Shown here: positions 37,164 to 48,065 of the stretch, piece by piece
Position numbering within the stretch: the first letter of the stretch is position 1
How the letters are laid out: each line of letters opens with the position of its first letter
Assembly (NCBI RefSeq): GCF_000771875.1
Contig: NZ_JPXX01000020.1
Span: 1 to 64,000, forward strand
DNA: 64,000 nt
Direction of reading: 5' to 3'
Source: Gallibacterium genomosp. 1
Lineage (GTDB): Bacteria; Pseudomonadota; Gammaproteobacteria; Enterobacterales; Pasteurellaceae
Notes under the pieces: generated by a model
What the model was told of the DNA's origin: nothing
What the model saw: the letters and a program-made list of their open reading frames with translations, nothing else
Databases searched by the model: none
Made by a program: the position numbers and the translations under genes

Positions 37164-38168
37164 ATGACAGAATTTTTACCCATTACCGTAATTGGTGCTG
37201 GTTCTTACGGAACAGCATTAGCGATAGCACTTTCGAGAAATGGCTTGCCAACAATATTATGGGGGCGAAATACGGTAGAAATGAGAAAATTGGCACAACA
37301 ACGGCAAAATGAACGTTTTTTGCCCGGTGTTACTTTTCCGAAAGCATTACAAATTGAAACTGAATTGGATACAGCAGTTGCAAACAGCCGAGATATATTG
37401 ATCGTTGTGCCGAGTCACGTTTTTGCCGATGTTTTAAAGCAGATTAAGCCCTTATTAAAACCGCAACATCGTATTATTTGGGCAAGTAAAGGTTTGGAAC
37501 ATAATAGCGGACGTTTGTTACATCAGGTAGCGAAAGATATTTTAGGAAATAATATGCCATTGGCTGTTTTATCAGGGCCGACATTTGCTAAAGAACTGGC
37601 TTCAGGCTTGCCGACTGCTATTGTGTTGTCTTCAACAGAAGAGGCTTTTGCCAAAGCGTTACAGGAACGTATTCATTGCAGTAAACATTTCCGCGTTTAT
37701 CTGAATCCGGATATGATTGGTGTGCAGTTGGGTGGAGCGATTAAAAATGTGATCGCAATTGGTGCTGGTATTTCAGATGGTATCGGTTATGGAGCGAATG
37801 CAAGAACAGCATTGATCACGCGTGGTTTAGCAGAAATTTCACGTTTAGGATTGTCTTTAGGTGCAGAACCACACACATTTATGGGAATGGCCTGTTTAGG
37901 TGATTTAGTTTTAACGTGTACCGACAATCAATCTCGTAATCGCCGTTTTGGAATGATGTTAGGCAAAGGTTATTCTGTAGAACAAGCGATGCAGGAAATT
38001 GGGCAAGTTGTAGAAGGATATTTCAACACACAGGAGGCCTATCGATTAGCACAACAACAGCAGGTAGAAATGCCGATTGTTGAGCAAATTTATCAAATGC
38101 TATTCTGTGGGTTAACTGCAACTGAAGCAGCAGCAAATTTATTATCAAGAGAAAAGAAAAGTGAATAG
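37164..38168 (+). CDS. gpsA: Glycerol-3-phosphate dehydrogenase [NAD(P)+]
   Basis: Makes sn-glycerol-3-phosphate from dihydroxyacetone phosphate for phospholipid synthesis. 334 residues from ATG 37164, where the Rossmann fold begins almost at once ([13 protein letters not shown]). [16 protein letters not shown], the catalytic Lys in [14 protein letters not shown], and [13 protein letters not shown] are typical. cysE follows after 8 bases. Confidence 0.96.
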   Translation: MTEFLPITVIGAGSYGTALAIALSRNGLPTILWGRNTVEMRKLAQQRQNERFLPGVTFPKALQIETELDTAVANSRDILIVVPSHVFADVLKQIKPLLKPQHRIIWASKGLEHNSGRLLHQVAKDILGNNMPLAVLSGPTFAKELASGLPTAIVLSSTEEAFAKALQERIHCSKHFRVYLNPDMIGVQLGGAIKNVIAIGAGISDGIGYGANARTALITRGLAEISRLGLSLGAEPHTFMGMACLGDLVLTCTDNQSRNRRFGMMLGKGYSVEQAMQEIGQVVEGYFNTQEAYRLAQQQQVEMPIVEQIYQMLFCGLTATEAAANLLSREKKSE

Positions 38169-38176
38169 GGGTATCT

Positions 38177-38965
38177 ATGTCGGTACTATTACAACGGATT
38201 TGGCAAAGCATTCGAGATGAAGCAAAATTACTCGCAGAACAAGAACCTTCATTGGCAAGTTTTTTCCATTCAACAATTTTAACGCATCAACATTTGGGTA
38301 CGGCACTAAGTTATATTTTAGCGAATAAGTTATCTAGCTCGACAATGCCAGCGATCTCATTGCGTGAAATTATTGATGAAGTTTATCGGGAAAATCCAAA
38401 AATTATTGAAAGTGCTGCTCACGATATTGAAGCTGTACGAGTTCGCGATCCGGCAGTGGAACTTTATTCTACACCATTACTTTATTTAAAAGGATTTCAC
38501 GCTTTGCAAAGTTATCGTATCACTCACCACTTATGGCAGAAACAACGGAAAGCATTAGCAATTTATCTACAAAATCAAATTTCTGTTGCGTTTGATGTTG
38601 ATATTCATCCGGCAGCAAAAATTGGTTACGGTATTATGTTAGATCACGCCACAGGTATTGTTATTGGGGAAACATCTGTGATAGAGAATGATGTTTCTAT
38701 TTTGCAAGATGTGACATTGGGCGGTACAGGAAAAGAAGTTGGTGATCGCCACCCTAAAGTGCGTAAAGGGGTGATGATTGGTGCTGGTGCAAAAATTTTA
38801 GGAAATATCGAAGTAGGTGAATATGCCAAAATTGGCGCCTGCTCGGTAGTGTTACATCCGGTTGTAGCTTATTCTACGGTAGCGGGCGTGCCTGCAAAAC
38901 AGATAGGGCAAGATAAAAAAGCAAAACCGGCGTTAGAAATGAATCAATATTTTAATTGTGAATAA
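38177..38965 (+). CDS. cysE: Serine O-acetyltransferase
   Basis: First step of cysteine synthesis, acetyl-CoA plus serine to O-acetylserine. 262 residues: an N-terminal helical domain (about 1-140) and a C-terminal left-handed beta helix of hexapeptide repeats (DIHPAAKIGYGIMLDHATGI, VIENDVSILQDVTLGGTGK, VMIGAGAKILGNIEVGEYAKIGACSVV). The catalytic His lies in LDHATG. Follows gpsA as in E. coli. Confidence 0.97.
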   Translation: MSVLLQRIWQSIRDEAKLLAEQEPSLASFFHSTILTHQHLGTALSYILANKLSSSTMPAISLREIIDEVYRENPKIIESAAHDIEAVRVRDPAVELYSTPLLYLKGFHALQSYRITHHLWQKQRKALAIYLQNQISVAFDVDIHPAAKIGYGIMLDHATGIVIGETSVIENDVSILQDVTLGGTGKEVGDRHPKVRKGVMIGAGAKILGNIEVGEYAKIGACSVVLHPVVAYSTVAGVPAKQIGQDKKAKPALEMNQYFNCE

Positions 38966-39001
38966 AAGCAATAAATAAAACAAAAAATTAAGGAGACATT
39001 A

Positions 39002-41356
39002 ATGCAATATCAAGATCCTCATTATAGCGAGGAAGCTGAAAGATATGAAAATCCAATTCCAAGTCGTGAATTGATCCTTACGGTTATTCGAGATCATAAT
39101 AAACCGATGAGTCGGGAATCTATTTTACAAGCGTTAGCAATTACCGATCCGGAGCAGCAGGAGGGAATGCGTCGCCGTTTACGAGCAATGGAAAATGATG
39201 GGCAGTTGGTTTTTACTAAGCGCAAATGTTATGCCTTGCCTGAACGATTGGATCTTTTGAAGGGAACGGTGATTGGTCATAAAGATGGTTATGGCTTTTT
39301 GCAGGTTGATGGCGTAAAGGATGATTGGTTTATCCCTAATAGCCAAATGCAAAAAGTGTTACACGATGATTATGTATTGGCACAGCCGAACGGCGTAGAT
39401 CGTCGCGGACGCAAAGAGGTGCGAATTGTTCGGGTACTAGAACGTCGCAAGAAGCAGATTGTCGGTCGTTTTTTCTTAGAAGAGGGCATCGGTTATGTAG
39501 TGCCGGATGATAGCCGGATTAATCACGATATTTTAATTCCGAATGAATATCGTGCCGGAGCCAGAATGGGGCAAGTTGTGGTGGTGGAACTGAAACCTAA
39601 AGAAAAAGGGCTTTCCCGTTTAACAGGCAGAATCACCGAAGTGTTGGGCGACAATATGGCGAAAGGAATGGAAGTGGAAATTGCTATTCGCAATTACGAT
39701 ATTCCGCACGTTTGGCCGGAAGAGGTGGCACAGCAGATTCAAGGATTGAGTGAAATCGTTGATGACAAGGATAAACAAGGGCGTGTCGATTTGCGACAAC
39801 TACCTTTGGTTACGATTGATGGTGAAGATGCCCGTGATTTTGATGATGCAGTATTTTGTCAAAAATGCGAGCACGGCGGTTGGAAATTATGGGTGGCGAT
39901 TGCGGATGTCAGTTACTATGTGCGTCCAAAAAGTGCGCTAGATAAAGAAGCCTATCAAAGAGGAAATTCTGTCTATTTCCCAAGTAGGGTTGTGCCAATG
40001 TTGCCGGAAGTATTATCAAATGGATTGTGTTCACTTAATCCACAGGTAGATCGCCTTTGTATGGTGTGTGAAATTCAACTGTCTGCAAAAGGCAGAATTG
40101 AACAGTACCAATTCTACGAAGCGGTAATGAATTCACACGCACGTTTAACATACAGCAAAGTATGGCGAATTTTGCAGGGAGACGAAGAATTAACCGAACG
40201 TTATCAAGATTTAGTGCCACATTTACAAGAACTGTATGCAATGTTTAAAGTGCTATTGAAAGCACGGCATAAACGAGGTGCGATTGATTTTGAAACGATA
40301 GAAACTAAATTTATTTTTAATGATCAAGGCAGAATCGAACGAATTGAGCCAGTGCAACGCAATGATGCCCATAAGATTATTGAAGAGTGTATGATTTTGG
40401 CGAATATTTGTGCAGCACATTTTATGGAGCAACATCAAGAGCCGGCACTATTCCGCATTCACGCCTTGCCGAGCGAGGAAAAACTCACCTCTTTCCGTAC
40501 TTTCTTAAGAGAATGCGGTTTAACTCTGGAAGGCGGATTAAAGCCGACACCGGCGGATTATGCCAAATTAATGTTAAAAGTGAATGAACGCCCTGATAAA
40601 GAATTAATTCAGACAATGTTATTGCGCTCATTAAGCCAAGCAATATACAGTGGTGATAATATTGGACACTTTGGTTTGGCTTTGACAGAATATGCGCATT
40701 TTACTTCACCGATTCGCCGTTATCCCGATTTATCTTTACACCGAGGCATCAAGTATTTATTGTCAAAACAGCACGGTTTAACCAAACGTACTACTAAGAG
40801 TGGTGGCTACCATTATAAATTGGATGAGATTGATTTGTTAGGCGATCACTGTTCAATGACGGAACGCCGTGCGGATGAAGCAACGAGGGATGTTGCAGAT
40901 TGGCTTAAATGTGAATTTATGCAAGATCACATTGGTGAAGTGTTTGAGGGAACTATTTCCAGTGTTACCGGATTCGGTTTTTTTGTCAGATTGAATGATC
41001 TTTTCATTGATGGTTTAGTCCATATTTCTACGCTGGATAACGATTATTATCGTTTTGATCCGAGTACTCAGCGTTTAATCGGTGAGAACAGTGGAATGCT
41101 GTATCGTATCGGTGATAAGGTTACGGTCAGAGTTGAAGCGGTGAGTTTGGAAGAAAAAACATTAGATTTCACACTGATTTCAAGTGAGCGTAAACCGCAA
41201 CGATTGGGTAAAACAGAAAAAGATCGTGCTAAAAAGAGCTTGCGTTATAGTGAAAGTTTGCAAAAACGTTTACGGAAACAAGCCAATGTTGATGAGAAAA
41301 AACGTAAAGAGAAAAAGAAAAAAACTAAGCGGAACAAGAATAAAAAACGAAAATAA
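39002..41356 (+). CDS. rnr: Ribonuclease R
   Basis: Processive 3'-5' exoribonuclease that degrades structured RNA and assists tmRNA-linked decay. 784 residues: an N-terminal winged-helix segment ([21 protein letters not shown]), cold-shock domains (about 85-235), the RNB catalytic domain (about 255-590) with the acidic metal-binding motif [15 protein letters not shown], an S1 domain (about 640-725: [20 protein letters not shown]) and a strongly basic C-terminal tail rich in [17 protein letters not shown] precedes the ATG. rlmB follows, as in E. coli. Confidence 0.97.
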   Translation: MQYQDPHYSEEAERYENPIPSRELILTVIRDHNKPMSRESILQALAITDPEQQEGMRRRLRAMENDGQLVFTKRKCYALPERLDLLKGTVIGHKDGYGFLQVDGVKDDWFIPNSQMQKVLHDDYVLAQPNGVDRRGRKEVRIVRVLERRKKQIVGRFFLEEGIGYVVPDDSRINHDILIPNEYRAGARMGQVVVVELKPKEKGLSRLTGRITEVLGDNMAKGMEVEIAIRNYDIPHVWPEEVAQQIQGLSEIVDDKDKQGRVDLRQLPLVTIDGEDARDFDDAVFCQKCEHGGWKLWVAIADVSYYVRPKSALDKEAYQRGNSVYFPSRVVPMLPEVLSNGLCSLNPQVDRLCMVCEIQLSAKGRIEQYQFYEAVMNSHARLTYSKVWRILQGDEELTERYQDLVPHLQELYAMFKVLLKARHKRGAIDFETIETKFIFNDQGRIERIEPVQRNDAHKIIEECMILANICAAHFMEQHQEPALFRIHALPSEEKLTSFRTFLRECGLTLEGGLKPTPADYAKLMLKVNERPDKELIQTMLLRSLSQAIYSGDNIGHFGLALTEYAHFTSPIRRYPDLSLHRGIKYLLSKQHGLTKRTTKSGGYHYKLDEIDLLGDHCSMTERRADEATRDVADWLKCEFMQDHIGEVFEGTISSVTGFGFFVRLNDLFIDGLVHISTLDNDYYRFDPSTQRLIGENSGMLYRIGDKVTVRVEAVSLEEKTLDFTLISSERKPQRLGKTEKDRAKKSLRYSESLQKRLRKQANVDEKKRKEKKKKTKRNKNKKRK

Positions 41357-41369
41357 TTAGAGAGTGTGT

Positions 41370-42107
41370 ATGAGCGAACAAATTTACGGTATTCACGCAG
41401 TTTCGGCAGTGTTATCAACTACGCCGGAGCGTTTCATTGAAGTATTTGTGTTAAAAGGGCGTGAAGATAAACGTTTACAGCCTTTATTAAATGAATTACA
41501 CCAATGGGGCATTTCAGTACAGTTTTTAACACGTCAAGCGTTGGATAAAAAAGCAAATGGTGAAACACATCAGGGCATTATTGCCAAAGTACAACCACCA
41601 AAAGAGCAGACAGAAAATGATCTATATGTTTTATTGCAACAGAAGAAACATCCATTATTATTGGTGCTTGATGGGGTAACGGATCCACATAATTTAGGCG
41701 CTTGTTTGCGTACTGCCGATGCAGCTGGAGTGGATGCGGTTATTATACCGAGAGATAAATCCGCACAATTAACTTCTGTGGCAAGAAAAGTAGCGTGCGG
41801 TGCGGCTGAAGTCGTGCCGTTAATTCGGGTAACAAATTTAGCTCGCACTTTAAAAACGCTACAACAAGATTATAATGTCTGGGTTGTGGGGACTGCCGGT
41901 GAAGCCAATAGCTCAATTTATCAGAATAAGTTAACTGGAGCATTAGCGTTAGTGATGGGGGCAGAAGGCGATGGTATGCGCCGTTTGACCCGAGAACATT
42001 GCGATCAATTAGTGAGCATTCCAATGCAAGGTTCTGTTTCTTCATTGAATGTTTCGGTTGCAACTGGTGTTTGTTTATTTGAAATTGTCAGACAGCGCTT
42101 AGCTTAA
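41370..42107 (+). CDS. rlmB: 23S rRNA (guanosine-2'-O-)-methyltransferase RlmB
   Basis: SPOUT methyltransferase that modifies G2251 in the 23S P-loop. 245 residues from ATG 41370 (GTG 41364 is in frame, but known homologues start [11 protein letters not shown]). The N-terminal L7Ae-like substrate domain is followed by the knotted domain with [34 protein letters not shown] and [23 protein letters not shown]. It is 13 bases after rnr, so co-transcribed. Confidence 0.96.
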   Translation: MSEQIYGIHAVSAVLSTTPERFIEVFVLKGREDKRLQPLLNELHQWGISVQFLTRQALDKKANGETHQGIIAKVQPPKEQTENDLYVLLQQKKHPLLLVLDGVTDPHNLGACLRTADAAGVDAVIIPRDKSAQLTSVARKVACGAAEVVPLIRVTNLARTLKTLQQDYNVWVVGTAGEANSSIYQNKLTGALALVMGAEGDGMRRLTREHCDQLVSIPMQGSVSSLNVSVATGVCLFEIVRQRLA

Positions 42108-42119
42108 TGGAAAAAGATG

Positions 42120-42683
42120 ATGATAAAAAAAGTAATTTTTTCAATAACAATTTTATTTCTTGCAGGATGCAGTTCAAATATTGATCCTTATCCTGCAGAA
42201 TATGCTAATGCTGATTATGAGTTAAGTGATAATGATGCACGGCATTGGGTAGTGGCGAGTCATCAGGCAGAACAATGCATCTATCCAAACTTAACACGTA
42301 TTCAGCAAGAGCATTTTTCTAAAGAAGATGCTTATATTCATTCACAATATGTATTCTTTTATCCTCTGGAAGACATTATTGGCGCAGATTATGTAAAGAT
42401 GATCCAACAGGATGAAAAATCAATGGGGTATGCACAATATCAATATAAAAAATTCAAACAAACTGAATTTGAACCGATGCCAACGACGGAATGTGCAACA
42501 TTGAGAATTAAAGCACGTGATGATTTAAAAGTGGTGAAAGGACAGTATCAAAGCGGAATGGCTGTGGATGAGCCTAAAAACAGTTCAGAGGATGGTAAAA
42601 ATAGTAATCCGGATGGGATTGCGACCAATGAAAATAAATTTTTCTTTGATATCATCAAATGGGGTTCGGCTTTATTGTTGTAA
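42120..42683 (+). CDS. Putative lipoprotein of unknown function
   Basis: About 187 residues. The N-terminus [19 protein letters not shown] has a clear lipobox (LAGC), so the mature protein should be lipid-anchored. The rest is acidic and polar with two further Cys (about positions 52 and 121) that may form a disulfide, and a low-complexity Asn/Ser/Asp stretch before a hydrophobic tail. I do not recognise the family. It begins about 10 bases after rlmB and is followed by a terminator. ATG 42117 immediately precedes the chosen ATG. Confidence 0.7.
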   Translation: MIKKVIFSITILFLAGCSSNIDPYPAEYANADYELSDNDARHWVVASHQAEQCIYPNLTRIQQEHFSKEDAYIHSQYVFFYPLEDIIGADYVKMIQQDEKSMGYAQYQYKKFKQTEFEPMPTTECATLRIKARDDLKVVKGQYQSGMAVDEPKNSSEDGKNSNPDGIATNENKFFFDIIKWGSALLL

Positions 42684-42708
42684 TTTTAAAAGCGGTTAAT
42701 GAAACAGA

Positions 42709-42740
42709 AAACTGCACGACAAAGTGCAGTTTTTTATTTA
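42709..42740. terminator. Terminator between the lipoprotein gene and yhdE
   Basis: AAACTGCAC pairs with GTGCAGTTT around a 6-base loop, followed by TTTTATTTA on the plus strand. Confidence 0.85.
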
Positions 42741-42751
42741 AATACAATTGG

Positions 42752-43330
42752 TTAGAGAATATTTGTTGAAAATTTCTTTAATAATTCGCTCGTTTCAAAC
42801 AACGGTAAGCCCATCACACCCGAATAACTGCCACTTAAATGCCTGATAAAACTTGCAGCCAATCCTTGTATCGCATATGCTCCTGCCTTATCAAAAGGTT
42901 CTCCACTGGCAATATAAGAGTGAATTTCTTCTGTCGAAAGCGATTTAAAAATGACTTCGCTAGATTGCAGACAATAATGTTGTTTGATGGGTGTTGAAAC
43001 GCAAATAGCTGTTAATACGTGATGAGTATTGCCGGACAACATTGAAAGCATTGCAAAAGCTTCTTCTTCTGTATGGGGTTTGCCTAAAATTTGATTATTA
43101 AATGCAATACAGGTATCGGCAGTGAGAAGTGGATATTTTCTTTTGTTAGGGAAAAGATAGCGAATTTGCTGATTTTTACTGATTGCCATTCGTAAAACAT
43201 AATCACTTGCTGTTTCATTTTCACCAACCGTTTCGTCAATTTCACCTTTTAATACCTCGACAGATAAACCCAGTTGTTGTAATAGTTGAAAACGGCGTGG
43301 ACTGTTAGATCCTAGATAAATTTTTTTCAT
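42752..43330 (-). CDS. yhdE: Maf-family nucleoside triphosphate pyrophosphatase (YhdE type)
   Basis: Hydrolyses dTTP/UTP and modified pyrimidine nucleotides (house-cleaning and division-linked role in the family). 192 residues with the Maf motif YLGSNSPRR at the start, LTADTCIAFNNQILGKP, SGNTHHVLTAI and the signature EPFDKAGAYAIQG. The details (SPRR, AYAIQGLAASFIRHLSGSY, VMGLPL) fit YhdE rather than YceF. Divergent from rmuC. Confidence 0.9.
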   Translation of the reverse strand: MKKIYLGSNSPRRFQLLQQLGLSVEVLKGEIDETVGENETASDYVLRMAISKNQQIRYLFPNKRKYPLLTADTCIAFNNQILGKPHTEEEAFAMLSMLSGNTHHVLTAICVSTPIKQHYCLQSSEVIFKSLSTEEIHSYIASGEPFDKAGAYAIQGLAASFIRHLSGSYSGVMGLPLFETSELLKKFSTNIL

Positions 43331-43433
43331 AATAGATTCCTATATTCAGTTTGGCTAATATTGTAATGATTACGGGATTTCAGATCAGCATTTGTTATAC
43401 TGAATCAGTCAATTTGTTTTTTGAGGAGAAGTT

Positions 43434-44873
43434 ATGGATTTTGTACTTTATATTGTTATGTTGTTATTAGCTTTGACCAGTGTTGTGTTTATCTTATTGA
43501 ATTTGCAGAAACAAAAATTATTGCAGGCGTTACAACAGCAACAAGCACAAACGGTGGAACAGTATAATGCGCTGTTGCAGAAATCAGAGTTATTAACAGA
43601 GCAATATCAATTGGCGTTACAAGAAAAAATCCGTAGCCAAACGGAAAAACAGGGAATTGAGTCGTTGCTACAGGAGAAAAATCGACAACACCAAGAACTG
43701 GAACAGCTAAATGTATCGGCGCAACAACAAATTACGCAATTATCGCAACAATTAGCAGCATTACGCACCAGTTTAGCGGAAAAAGAGATGCATTTTGCTG
43801 AACAACAGCAGTTGTTAGAAAATAATAAAAAACAATTAACGTTAGAGTTCCAACAGCTTGCCAATCAGATTTTGGAAGAGAAAAGCCGCAGTTTTTCACA
43901 ATCCAATCAAGTAGCGTTGGATAGTTTATTAAAACCATTTAAAGAGCAGATTGAGGGCTTTCAAAAACGTGTTAATGAAGTGCATTCTGAAACGGTAAAA
44001 GGGAATGCCAGTTTGGAAGCAGAACTTAAAAAGGTGTTGGAAATTGGATTAAATATGTCGAAAGAGGCAAATAATTTGACAACAGCATTGAAAGGGCAGA
44101 AAAAAACATTGGGCAACTGGGGAGAAATGCAGTTGGAAAATGCTTTGCAATCTGCTGGCTTAGTAGCGGATGAGCAGTATGTTGCCCAAGCTCATTTTAA
44201 AGATAATGAGGGTAATCATCGCTATCCTGACTTTTTAATTAAATTGCCTGATAACAAGCATATCGTGATTGATTGTAAAGTGTCACTAGTGGCTTATGAA
44301 CAAGCGGTTTCTGCTACTGATGAAGCTAAAATTCAGTTACATTTAAAAGAACATATTCAAGCTATTAGACAGCATATTAAATCGTTATCGGAAAAGGATT
44401 ATAGTCATTTAGAGGGTATTCAAAGTCCCGATTTTGTGTTGATGTTTATTCCGATTGAACCGGCATATATCGAAGCATTAAAACAAGATCCGACATTGTT
44501 TAATAATGCTTATGAAAAAAATGTTATTTTAGTGTCATATACTACATTAATGCCGATTTTACGCACTGTTGCTAGCTTATGGCGCATTGAAAAAGGAAAT
44601 CGTGAGGCTCGAGAAATCAGTGAAAAAGCGGGAGATATTTATAACCAAGTTTGCGTGGTGGCGGAGCGACTACAAAAATTAGGTAATGGTTTAAATAGTG
44701 TGGTTAAACAATATAATGATTCGGTTACTTCGCTTTCCGGACAACGAGGTTTATATGGTAAAGTCGAGCGTTTTCAGACGCTCTCTAATAAAGTTAGCAA
44801 GCAGTTACCATCAATGGAACCATTAACAGCTGATGTTGAAATAGAACGTTTAAATGCGATTGTTGAGGTGTAG
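43434..44873 (+). CDS. rmuC: DNA recombination protein RmuC homologue
   Basis: 479 residues: an N-terminal membrane helix (about 2-22), a long Gln-rich coiled coil (about 25-190), then the RmuC domain with a PD-(D/E)XK-like nuclease core (LGNWGEMQLENAL, YPDFLIKLPDNKHIVIDCKVSLVAYEQA). In E. coli loss of RmuC raises recombination at inverted repeats; the activity has not been shown directly. GAGGAG precedes the ATG. Confidence 0.93.
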   Translation: MDFVLYIVMLLLALTSVVFILLNLQKQKLLQALQQQQAQTVEQYNALLQKSELLTEQYQLALQEKIRSQTEKQGIESLLQEKNRQHQELEQLNVSAQQQITQLSQQLAALRTSLAEKEMHFAEQQQLLENNKKQLTLEFQQLANQILEEKSRSFSQSNQVALDSLLKPFKEQIEGFQKRVNEVHSETVKGNASLEAELKKVLEIGLNMSKEANNLTTALKGQKKTLGNWGEMQLENALQSAGLVADEQYVAQAHFKDNEGNHRYPDFLIKLPDNKHIVIDCKVSLVAYEQAVSATDEAKIQLHLKEHIQAIRQHIKSLSEKDYSHLEGIQSPDFVLMFIPIEPAYIEALKQDPTLFNNAYEKNVILVSYTTLMPILRTVASLWRIEKGNREAREISEKAGDIYNQVCVVAERLQKLGNGLNSVVKQYNDSVTSLSGQRGLYGKVERFQTLSNKVSKQLPSMEPLTADVEIERLNAIVEV

Positions 44874-44882
44874 TTATGCGAT

Positions 44883-44910
44883 AAAAAAGCGATCCGAAGA
44901 TCGCTTTTTC
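44883..44910. terminator. Bidirectional terminator between rmuC and lipoprotein gene
   Basis: AAAAAAGCGATC pairs with GATCGCTTTTT around CGAA; runs of A and T flank the stem, so it works for both converging genes. Confidence 0.92.
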
Positions 44911-44929
44911 AATGTGATTTTTTTAAAAT

Positions 44930-45409
44930 TTATTTCTTTTGTGTGGTTTCAATTTGAGCTTTTAAATCGGCAAGTGCTTTTTCAGCATCGGTAAGTGATT
45001 GTGTGGTCTTGGCTTGAAGTTCGGTATATGCCTTAATTTGTTCCGGTGTAGGTTGTTGAGTAACATAATCGGAAGATTGTTGCATTAAATCAATAAAAGA
45101 TTTTAAACCAGCATCATATTGTGCTTGTACTTTTTTTGCTTCTTCGGTTTTGATTTTGAGTTCACTGATAGATTTCACTACCATTTTGTAATTATCAATA
45201 ATTGCTGCATATGCTTTGGTTTTATCCTCAGCAGTTTGAGCTGATTCCAATTGCTGGATTAATGCAGAACCGCTTTCCTGTTTTAACACAGTATTCAATG
45301 TTTGTTGAAGCAAATCAACATCTGCTTTCATATCAGCAGTTTTATCGCCACAAGCGGCTAAAAAGAGAGAAAATAGAGCAATTAATAGAAAATTTTTTAA
45401 CTGTTTCAT
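44930..45409 (-). CDS. Putative small helical lipoprotein
   Basis: 159 residues. The signal sequence ends with the lipobox LAAC (Cys20). The mature part is almost entirely predicted helix, rich in Lys, Gln, Ala and Glu, like a periplasmic coiled coil. No family is recognised with certainty. It lies alone between rmuC (convergent) and queH (same strand, 25 bases upstream), so it may share the queH transcript. Confidence 0.72.
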   Translation of the reverse strand: MKQLKNFLLIALFSLFLAACGDKTADMKADVDLLQQTLNTVLKQESGSALIQQLESAQTAEDKTKAYAAIIDNYKMVVKSISELKIKTEEAKKVQAQYDAGLKSFIDLMQQSSDYVTQQPTPEQIKAYTELQAKTTQSLTDAEKALADLKAQIETTQKK

Positions 45410-45433
45410 AAATATGTCCTTATCAAATAAAAA

Positions 45434-46150
45434 TTAATCTGCAGAATAATAAAGTTTGCCGATCTCAATTTTAGCTCTGCCTTGAGATTCACGCCACTTA
45501 TTAGTATCACGCAAAGAGTAAACACAACCGCAATATTCTTGTTGATAAAATTTCTCACGTTTACTAATTTCAATCATTCGTTGTGAACCGCCACCTTTAC
45601 GCCAGTTATAATCCCAATAAATGACATCATCATATTTTTCAGCAGCACGATGACCACAACCATTAATTTGATTCATATCTTTCCAACGAGAAATGCCGAG
45701 GCTGCTGGTAAACACAGGAAAACCGTGTTCGTGTGCATATTGAGCCGCTTTTTCAAAACGCATATCAAAGCACATTGTGCAACGAATACCTCGTTCAGGC
45801 TCATCTTCCATCCCTTTTGCCCGTTCAAACCATTCTGCACGATCATAATCAGCATCAATAAATGGGATGTTATATTTTTCAGCAAACCGAATATTTTCTT
45901 CTTTGCGAATTAAATACTCTTTTTGAGGATGAATATTAGGATTATAAAAATAGATAGTGAAATCGATTTCCGAAGCAAGTAAAGCCTCCATTACCTCACC
46001 TGAACAAGGTGCACAGCAGGAGTGGAGCAATAGTTTGTTATGTCCGTCAGGCAAAGTTAATTTTGGACGAACAAAGGGGGCATTCGGATCTTTAGTAATT
46101 TTCTTTTTTCTCCCTCTAGAAATAGGAGGTATTTGTTGAATATCTGACAT
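45434..46150 (-). CDS. queH: Epoxyqueuosine reductase QueH
   Basis: Last step of queuosine synthesis in tRNA, the non-cobalamin alternative to QueG. 238 residues. Cysteines of the family stand in [13 protein letters not shown] (adjacent Cys pair plus one), RCTMCFDMR and EYCGCVYS; these bind an iron-sulfur cluster and an extra iron in characterised Que[12 protein letters not shown] is also typical. It starts 9 bases after ispB on the same strand. Confidence 0.92.
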   Translation of the reverse strand: MSDIQQIPPISRGRKKKITKDPNAPFVRPKLTLPDGHNKLLLHSCCAPCSGEVMEALLASEIDFTIYFYNPNIHPQKEYLIRKEENIRFAEKYNIPFIDADYDRAEWFERAKGMEDEPERGIRCTMCFDMRFEKAAQYAHEHGFPVFTSSLGISRWKDMNQINGCGHRAAEKYDDVIYWDYNWRKGGGSQRMIEISKREKFYQQEYCGCVYSLRDTNKWRESQGRAKIEIGKLYYSAD

Positions 46151-46159
46151 ATTGTTTTC

Positions 46160-47131
46160 TTAATAATTACGTTCTACAGAAATTTTTGCAAGAGAAATTA
46201 ATGCTTCTTTATATAGGCTATCATCAATAACAGAGAGTGCATCAATTGCTTTTTGGGCTTCCTGTTTTGCTTTTTCTATCGTATAGGTAAGAGATTTATA
46301 TTTATCCATCATTGACTGAATTTTAGTAAGATATTTACGCCCGTGACCGTGTTCAATAATGGAGCGAATTAATTGTCGTTCATTTTCGCTGGCGTGTTGC
46401 ATAGCGTGAAGTAGCGGCAATGTTGGCTTGCCTTCTTCCAAATCATCGCCAAGGTTTTTACCTAATTTATCCACATCAGCACAATAATCCAATACGTCAT
46501 CAATCAGTTGGAATGCTGTTCCTAAATAACGACCATATAATTTCATTGCTCGTACTTGTTCTTCAGTTGCTTCGGATAATAGTGCCGAACATTCAGCTGC
46601 AACTTCAAAGAGACGTGCGGTTTTACTGTAAATAACCTGCATATAGCTCTGTTCAGTAGTATCAGGATCGTTACAGTTCATTAATTGCAACACTTCACCA
46701 GCAGCAATAACATTCACTGCATCCGACATTACTTGCATAACAGGCAATGAACCTAAACGAGCCATTAATTGAAATGCACGAGTATAGATAAAGTCACCGA
46801 CTAAAACACTGGCAGCATTGCCGAAAATAGCATTTGCAGTATCTTTACCACGGCGCAAAGTTGACTCATCAACAACATCATCATGTAATAAAGTAGCCGT
46901 ATGGATAAACTCAATAAATGTTGCACAGGTAATATGCCGATTACCTTGATAATTCAATGCATTAGCTACTAACACAGCAATTAATGGTCGAATACGTTTG
47001 CCGCCACCGTTAATAATATAGAAGCTAAGTTGATTGATTAAGGCTACATCAGATTGCAATTGTTGTGAAATCATTGCGTTGACGGCTTGCATATCCTTAG
47101 CAGACAGCGCTTGAATTTCGTTTAAATCCAT
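46160..47131 (-). CDS. ispB: Octaprenyl diphosphate synthase
   Basis: Makes the polyprenyl side chain of quinones from FPP and IPP. 323 residues from ATG 47131, equal to E. coli IspB; the in-frame ATG 47143 has no ribosome site. GGGKRIRP, the first aspartate-rich motif DDVVDE with downstream RRGKDTAN, and the second DDVLDY are present. Divergent from rplU-rpmA, as in E. coli. Confidence 0.95.
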   Translation of the reverse strand: MDLNEIQALSAKDMQAVNAMISQQLQSDVALINQLSFYIINGGGKRIRPLIAVLVANALNYQGNRHITCATFIEFIHTATLLHDDVVDESTLRRGKDTANAIFGNAASVLVGDFIYTRAFQLMARLGSLPVMQVMSDAVNVIAAGEVLQLMNCNDPDTTEQSYMQVIYSKTARLFEVAAECSALLSEATEEQVRAMKLYGRYLGTAFQLIDDVLDYCADVDKLGKNLGDDLEEGKPTLPLLHAMQHASENERQLIRSIIEHGHGRKYLTKIQSMMDKYKSLTYTIEKAKQEAQKAIDALSVIDDSLYKEALISLAKISVERNY

Positions 47132-47262
47132 ACTTCCCTTCATAATTGTTGTGCAAGAATTGTTAATACTATTAATGAATTCCCAATTCTACCTTAAAAA
47201 TTTAATTTCTAAAATTAAACTGTGAAATTAAGCAGATTTTTTATTTTGTTTAAAATCCGTGC

Positions 47263-47291
47263 TTGCTATTTTGTTTTTTTTTCCGTAAAAT
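47263..47291 (+). promoter_or_regulatory. Promoter of rplU-rpmA
   Basis: TTGCTA (47263-47268) and TAAAAT (47286-47291) have the ideal 17-base spacer. About 90 bases of untranslated leader follow before rplU; I recognise no known leader structure in it. Confidence 0.65.
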
Positions 47292-47384
47292 CCGCCACCT
47301 ATTATGTGAATTTTACAAGTGCCAAGTTAGATAACTTTCGAGTTTGATTTGATGGTACTATTTTATTTAGCGGAGTTTTCTTCT

Positions 47385-47696
47385 ATGTACGCGGTTTTCC
47401 AAAGTGGCGGCAAGCAACACAGAGTAAGCGAAGGTCAAGTTGTTCGTTTAGAAAAACTTGAAGTGGCAACGGGTGAATCAGTTGAATTTGATTCAGTGTT
47501 GATGGTCGTTAATGGTGAAGATGTTAAAATCGGCGCTCCGGTTGTTACTGGTGCGAAAGTAGTGGCTGAAGTGGTTTCACACGGTCGTGGCGATAAAGTA
47601 AAAATCGTTAAATTCCGTCGTCGTAAACACAGTCGTAAACAACAAGGTCATCGTCAGTGGTTCACAGAAGTGAAAATCACTGGGATTCAAGCATAA
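47385..47696 (+). CDS. rplU: 50S ribosomal protein L21
   Basis: 103 residues starting [20 protein letters not shown] at ATG 47385; the longer open frame upstream lacks homology. The signature [19 protein letters not shown] (23S rRNA contact) is intact. CGGAG stands upstream. Operon with rpmA. Confidence 0.98.
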   Translation: MYAVFQSGGKQHRVSEGQVVRLEKLEVATGESVEFDSVLMVVNGEDVKIGAPVVTGAKVVAEVVSHGRGDKVKIVKFRRRKHSRKQQGHRQWFTEVKITGIQA

Positions 47697-47716
47697 TTTC
47701 AGAGGAGATCAAGTAG

Positions 47717-47974
47717 ATGGCAACTAAAAAAGCTGGCGGTTCAACTCGTAACGGTCGTGATTCTGAAGCTAAACGCCTTGGTGTTAAACGCTTCGGTGGC
47801 GAGTCTGTATTAGCAGGCAATATCATTGTTCGTCAACGTGGTACTAAATTCCACGCAGGTAATAACGTTGGTATGGGACGTGACCACACTTTATTTGCAA
47901 CAGCTGATGGTAAAGTGAAGTTTGAAGTGAAAGGTGACAAGGGTCGCAAATACGTAAGTATTGTCACTGAATAA
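47717..47974 (+). CDS. rpmA: 50S ribosomal protein L27
   Basis: 85 residues with the N-terminus [20 protein letters not shown] that reaches the peptidyl-transferase centre, and [20 protein letters not shown]. Begins 20 bases after rplU and ends at a strong terminator. Confidence 0.98.
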   Translation: MATKKAGGSTRNGRDSEAKRLGVKRFGGESVLAGNIIVRQRGTKFHAGNNVGMGRDHTLFATADGKVKFEVKGDKGRKYVSIVTE

Positions 47975-48002
47975 TTTGCTTATCAGTTTAATGAGAGTTT
48001 AT

Positions 48003-48036
48003 AAACTGCACCCTTTTTAGGGTGCAGTTTTTTTAT
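48003..48036 (+). terminator. Terminator of rplU-rpmA
   Basis: A perfect 12-bp stem AAACTGCACCCT/AGGGTGCAGTTT with a 4-T loop, followed by TTTTATTT. Confidence 0.93.
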
Positions 48037-48065
48037 TTGTAGATTTTGATATTGGAGTGCTAAAG

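Noticed and set aside
44889-44904. GCGATC...GATCGC as a CRP-S site
   Set aside because: It is the stem of a bidirectional terminator between two converging genes, not upstream of one.
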